Assembly: GCA_965198795.1 (NCBI GenBank)
Contig: OZ240674.1
Span: 2,108,001-2,172,000 of the forward strand
From: G965198795 sp965198795
GTDB lineage: Bacteria; Pseudomonadota; Alphaproteobacteria; Rhodospirillales; Casp-alpha2
Direction of reading: 5' to 3'
DNA: 64,000 bases
Each line of letters begins with the position of its first letter. Within the stretch, counting starts at the first letter, position 1. The notes below the pieces were generated by a model. The model was not told the origin of the DNA. It searched no databases and worked only from the letters and a program-made list of their open reading frames with translations. Position numbers and translations under genes: made by a program. Positions 61,555 to 64,000 of this stretch are shown here, one piece after another.

Positions 61555-62033
61555 GACGCGCTCCCCTCGACCGCGCCGCAGCGCTTATCCATATCACCTG
61601 TTAGAACGCCGTTGGCCGCCTCCACCGTCAGCGCATGGACGGTCAAAACACCGTCCTCGACCGCAATTGTGACAGTGCCGGGGGTCAAGGTGATGGAATT
61701 GGCGTGGATGACGTGACCCAATTCCGTCTTCTGTGTCGCCTTGGCGCGAATAACCTTAGGCTTTACGCGGTTCTTCGGCCAAAGAATTGCTTTTGAGACA
61801 TCAAGGTTGGCCTTGACGATTTCACCTTGCAGCCATGGATAAAACAGCAACGCCCGCCCAAGGATCTTGATGGGATGTCCCTCGTCATCCAGCAAATTCA
61901 TGCGGCTGGCCATGAACAGGGCGAACAGTACGGACCCGGCGCCAAAGGCCAGGATCAACGGCAAAAGATAACCGGACAACGCCATCCAGAGCGCCGCCAA
62001 TCCAATTGTCATGCTGACGGTATAGAGCACCAT
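61551..62033 (-). CDS. mnhE: Mrp-type antiporter, MrpE subunit
   Basis: 160 residues with two N-terminal helices (MTIGLAALWMALSGYLLPLILAFGAGSVLFALFMASRM), then the MnhE cytosolic part FYPWLQGEIVKANLDVSKAILW and LGHVIHANSITLTPGTVTIAVEDGVLTVHAL. It is the first gene of the antiporter operon on the minus strand; the gap to the DUF192 gene (62034-62213) should hold the promoter. MrpE supports assembly and stability of the complex. Confidence 0.92.
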   Translation of the reverse strand: MVLYTVSMTIGLAALWMALSGYLLPLILAFGAGSVLFALFMASRMNLLDDEGHPIKILGRALLFYPWLQGEIVKANLDVSKAILWPKNRVKPKVIRAKATQKTELGHVIHANSITLTPGTVTIAVEDGVLTVHALTVEAANGVLTGDMDKRCGAVEGSAS

Positions 62034-62213
62034 GTTAATTCATTACCCGCTGGTGGAAGGTGCGCACGGCGACTGGTATCCCCTGTCGCCGCTTTATTGG
62101 CTATATCTTGTCGGACTGATTCTTTCTGGATTTTGATACTGGCGCAAGTATGGATATCTCAATGTGTTCGTGAGAAACTCTCTGCAAGCTTTCCGAAATT
62201 GTCCAAGTTATTC

Positions 62214-62723
62214 ATGGTCATAATCCACCTCTCCGATCCTTTCTTTAAGCATTTCTACGTACATTTTCTGGCCCGAGGGCTGCCGGCCGCCCTTTTCTTT
62301 GCCGGATTTCTTGGCGTCGCCGGGGCGGACGAGGCCGTATTTCCGACCTCCAGGGCCTGGGTGGAAACGCCTGGAGGGGCGCGTCATTCGTTCCGGGTGG
62401 AGGAGGCCGTGACGCCCGATCAGCGTTTGCGAGGCTTGATGTTCCGGCGGAGCCTGCCGGAGGACGCCGGCATGTTGTTTGATTTCGGACGGTCCCGGCC
62501 TGTCGCTATGTGGATGGAAAACACCTTCGTTGCTTTGGATGTGCTGTTCATCGACACGCGCGGACGGATCACGCATATCGTCCGTAACACGGCGCCGTTG
62601 TCACGCGCGCTCATTCCGTCTCGAGGACCAGTGCGGTATGTGCTGGAACTGCCGGCGGGAACCGTGGAGCGATTTGGAATCGAAGTTGGCGGCCACGTCC
62701 GGCATCGCTTGATTCGGCCTTGA
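62214..62723 (+). CDS. DUF192-family exported protein
   Basis: 169 residues from the ATG at 62214; the long upstream frame is antisense to mnhE and not protein-like. The N-terminus (~16-38, GLPAALFFAGFLGVAGADEA) is a signal peptide or anchor. The DUF192 domain shows FRVEEAVTPDQRLRGLMFRRSLPEDAGMLFDFGRSRPVAMWMENTFVALDVLFID and YVLELPAGTVERFGIEVGG. DUF192 proteins are small periplasmic barrels of unknown function in most bacteria. Confidence 0.85.
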   Translation: MVIIHLSDPFFKHFYVHFLARGLPAALFFAGFLGVAGADEAVFPTSRAWVETPGGARHSFRVEEAVTPDQRLRGLMFRRSLPEDAGMLFDFGRSRPVAMWMENTFVALDVLFIDTRGRITHIVRNTAPLSRALIPSRGPVRYVLELPAGTVERFGIEVGGHVRHRLIRP

Positions 62724-63120
62724 GCCGTGTTGAACACATTGCCGTAAACCCTGATCGATCAGGATTATTTCGTGTGCTCGTGTGGCGCCATACCGGCAAC
62801 CAATAGGGCTGATGGAGAGCACGGTCTGATTCCCGCACCCTTGCCGGATAACGAAGACGGTCGCCTGGACATGCCCGGTTTCTGCAAAATCCTGGACACG
62901 GCGTCTGAAGAGACGTCCACGCGCTTGACGCGATTGGTGGGCGAGCTTCTGGAAGTTGACATTTCCGAGGCGCCGTTGGTTGACCGGCGCCGCCAACGCC
63001 TGGTGTGGAGACAACCTTCCAAATTACGTTGCCCAAGCGCCGCGACGCGCGTCAGATCAGTTGGTTTTGACGTGTTTCCCTTGCCATCCGGCGGCGCCGG
63101 GCATAGAAAGCGGGCTGGTC
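62724..63120. other. Gap between DUF192 and tRNA-Pro genes
   Basis: A plus-strand frame (62772-63143) runs into tRNA-Pro and contains SEETSTRLTRLVGELLEVDISEA, but it has no ribosome site and no recognisable family, so it is not annotated as a gene. No hairpin or repeat stands out. Confidence 0.4.
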
Positions 63121-63197
63121 CGGGGAGTGGCGCAGCCTGGTAGCGCATCTGTTTTGGGAACAGAGGGTCGCTGGTTCGAATCCAGTCTCCCCGACCA
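63121..63197 (+). tRNA. tRNA-Pro (anticodon TGG)
   Basis: 77 nt. The acceptor stem is CGGGGAG (63121-63127) with CTCCCCG (63187-63193), discriminator A and encoded CCA (63195-63197). The anticodon stem tctgt/acaga encloses TTTGGGA, giving TGG. The T loop is TTCGAAT. It can read most or all CCN codons. Confidence 0.95.
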
Positions 63198-63298
63198 ACC
63201 TTCAAAACGGCTATTCTTCCGTGATTTCTCCGCCTTGCCCATCGGCGCCGGGAAGAGTATGAATTCATTACGTTCTTGATCCGGAAGGAGCCCATCGC

Positions 63299-63607
63299 AT
63301 GAGTGAAGCCCGTATATTCCAGCCCGCGAAAACCGCCATGCAATCCGGCCGCGCCGGTACGCGGAAATGGGTTTTGGAATATGCGCCCGAGCAGCGCAAG
63401 GAAGCGGACCCGCTCATGGGCTGGACCGGTTCCGGGGATATGCGTGGCCAGCTTCGCCTCAAGTTCGACACCAAGGAAGAAGCGGTTGCCTACGCCAAGA
63501 AAAACCACATTTCCTATCGCTTGATCGAGCCGAAAGAGCGTCGCGTGAAACCCAAGGCGTATGCGAATAATTTCGCCTTTAACCGGGCCGAGAGCTGGAC
63601 GCACTAG
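63299..63607 (+). CDS. NADH dehydrogenase (complex I) accessory subunit, NDUFS4-like
   Basis: 102 residues. The NDUFS4 pattern is ARIFQPAKTAMQSGRAGTRKWVLEYAPEQRKEADPLMGWTGSGDMRGQLRLKFDTKEEAVAYAKKNHISYRLIEPKERRVKPKAYANNFAFNR, with the hallmark YANNF near the end. It is the bacterial homologue of a mitochondrial complex I accessory subunit (ETC_C1_NDUFA4/NDUFS4 family), confined to alphaproteobacteria. It sits away from the nuo operon, as usual. The start ATG at 63299 follows ggaagga. Confidence 0.93.
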   Translation: MSEARIFQPAKTAMQSGRAGTRKWVLEYAPEQRKEADPLMGWTGSGDMRGQLRLKFDTKEEAVAYAKKNHISYRLIEPKERRVKPKAYANNFAFNRAESWTH

Positions 63608-63739
63608 ACCATTTTCATGGTCCTCGCCGGTTTGCCGCCAGCGCGCCTCCGCTCGTGACGGATACGTGATTTCCTTTGTGTGTGCGGGTTCAAATAGATG
63701 CTAAGACGCTTTGCCGGGCTGAGGCTGCGGCGCTGTGTC

Positions 63740-63788
63740 GTCATTCCGGCGTTCCTGTTTAGTCGTTCCCGCCCGCGCGGGAATGACG
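63740..63788. repeat. REP-like palindrome fragment
   Basis: gtcattccggcg at the left and cgttcccgcccgcgcgggaatgac at the right carry the same terminal motif (gtcattcc...ggaatgac) as the other dispersed repeats of the window. The remainder of 63608-64000 contains no complete gene. Confidence 0.6.
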
Positions 63789-63978
63789 GCCTGTCCAAGA
63801 TGGGGAAGTCTCAAGCCGCCCGAACCATTACACTCCGGCGGTTGACTCCCTCGCCCGGTAATTACATCACTTGTGCGTAGCCGCCAGTGTATGTAACCTT
63901 AACTAGTGGTCAAAGGCGCGATAAAACCAAGCTTCGCCGCGTCGAATTCTTGTCCAAATTTCCCTAGGGAGAAACGTC

Positions 63979-64000
63979 TTGTCTGTTACCCGTCTGACGA
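63979..64000 (+). CDS. Possible start of a gene continuing beyond the window
   Basis: A TTG at 63979 follows a good ribosome site (agggaga, 63966-63972) at 6-nt spacing and opens a frame MSVTRLT to the window edge. Seven codons are too few to identify anything. Confidence 0.25.

Noticed and set aside
61827..62213. 129-codon upstream extension of the DUF192 gene
   Set aside because: It is antisense to mnhE and precedes a clear signal peptide start at 62214.
62772..63143. Plus-strand 123-codon ORF before tRNA-Pro
   Set aside because: No ribosome site, runs into the tRNA, no recognisable domain; recorded only as gap content.
63057..63242. Minus-strand ORF with the motif GRLDSNQRPS
   Set aside because: It is the antisense translation of tRNA-Pro, a well-known annotation artefact.

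Overview
The window reads as a chromosome segment of an alphaproteobacterium, probably Rhodospirillales-like. Pointers are an ATP12 F1-ATPase assembly factor, a DUF1489 protein, an NDUFS4-type complex I subunit, an ELM1-like protein, a LiuR-type MerR regulator next to leucine-catabolism genes, a solitary SocA/Panacea protein and GC-rich coding sequence. Almost everything is chromosomal metabolism. Two short patches look acquired or rearranged: 10.6-12.1 kb and 27.9-32.8 kb. Layout: 1-9.7 kb holds a truncated OmpA-type lipoprotein, a HAD phosphatase, AsmA, ATP12, propionyl-CoA carboxylase (pccB, pccA), a LysE/ArgO exporter and acylphosphatase. Next come lipB on the minus strand and tRNA-Leu(GAG) with a strong hairpin, then a more AT-rich two-gene islet: a broken DUF5343 gene coupled to an intact Swt1-like HEPN gene. 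After the magnesium channel gene mgtE, 13.8-26.3 kb is an almost complete leucine/isovalerate (liu) degradation region. It carries a LiuR-like regulator, isovaleryl-CoA dehydrogenase, methylcrotonyl-CoA carboxylase (both subunits), methylglutaconyl-CoA hydratase, HMG-CoA lyase and a thiolase that can finish acetoacetyl-CoA. Interleaved are an aspartate-dehydrogenase-like protein, two paralogous small membrane proteins, an SDR, a DsbA-like isomerase and a rhodanese. From 27.4 to 32.8 kb a periplasmic nitrate reductase operon napEDABC, with an FNR-type site upstream, sits between two 219-bp direct repeats (about 94% identical). One repeat contains the 3' end of the neighbouring lipoprotein gene. 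32.8-43.9 kb is mixed: aminotransferase, pyrE, a TPR-sulfotransferase, a racemase/M24-peptidase pair, ELM1, an FAH-family enzyme, an Hpt protein, a HAD-IIIA phosphatase and glutaryl-CoA dehydrogenase. 43.9-45.3 kb encodes a three-gene cobalt-type nitrile hydratase/thiocyanate hydrolase-like enzyme whose beta chain is split, preceded by a 30-codon ORF. Then follow ubiX, putA, a lipoprotein, an alpha/beta hydrolase, a SocA-domain protein and an IlvD/Edd dehydratase. 54.4-62.0 kb is one tightly overlapped minus-strand operon for an Mrp-type cation/proton antiporter (E, F, G, MbhDE-like, B, C, three D/A-like subunits and a small membrane protein). The window closes with a DUF192 protein, tRNA-Pro(TGG) and the NDUFS4-like subunit. 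Together the genes describe an aerobic heterotroph. It oxidises branched-chain and other amino acids and propionate through biotin-dependent carboxylases, can dissipate reductant to nitrate in the periplasm, and manages Na+/H+ balance with an Mrp complex. All assignments come from reading the sequence; no database search was run.
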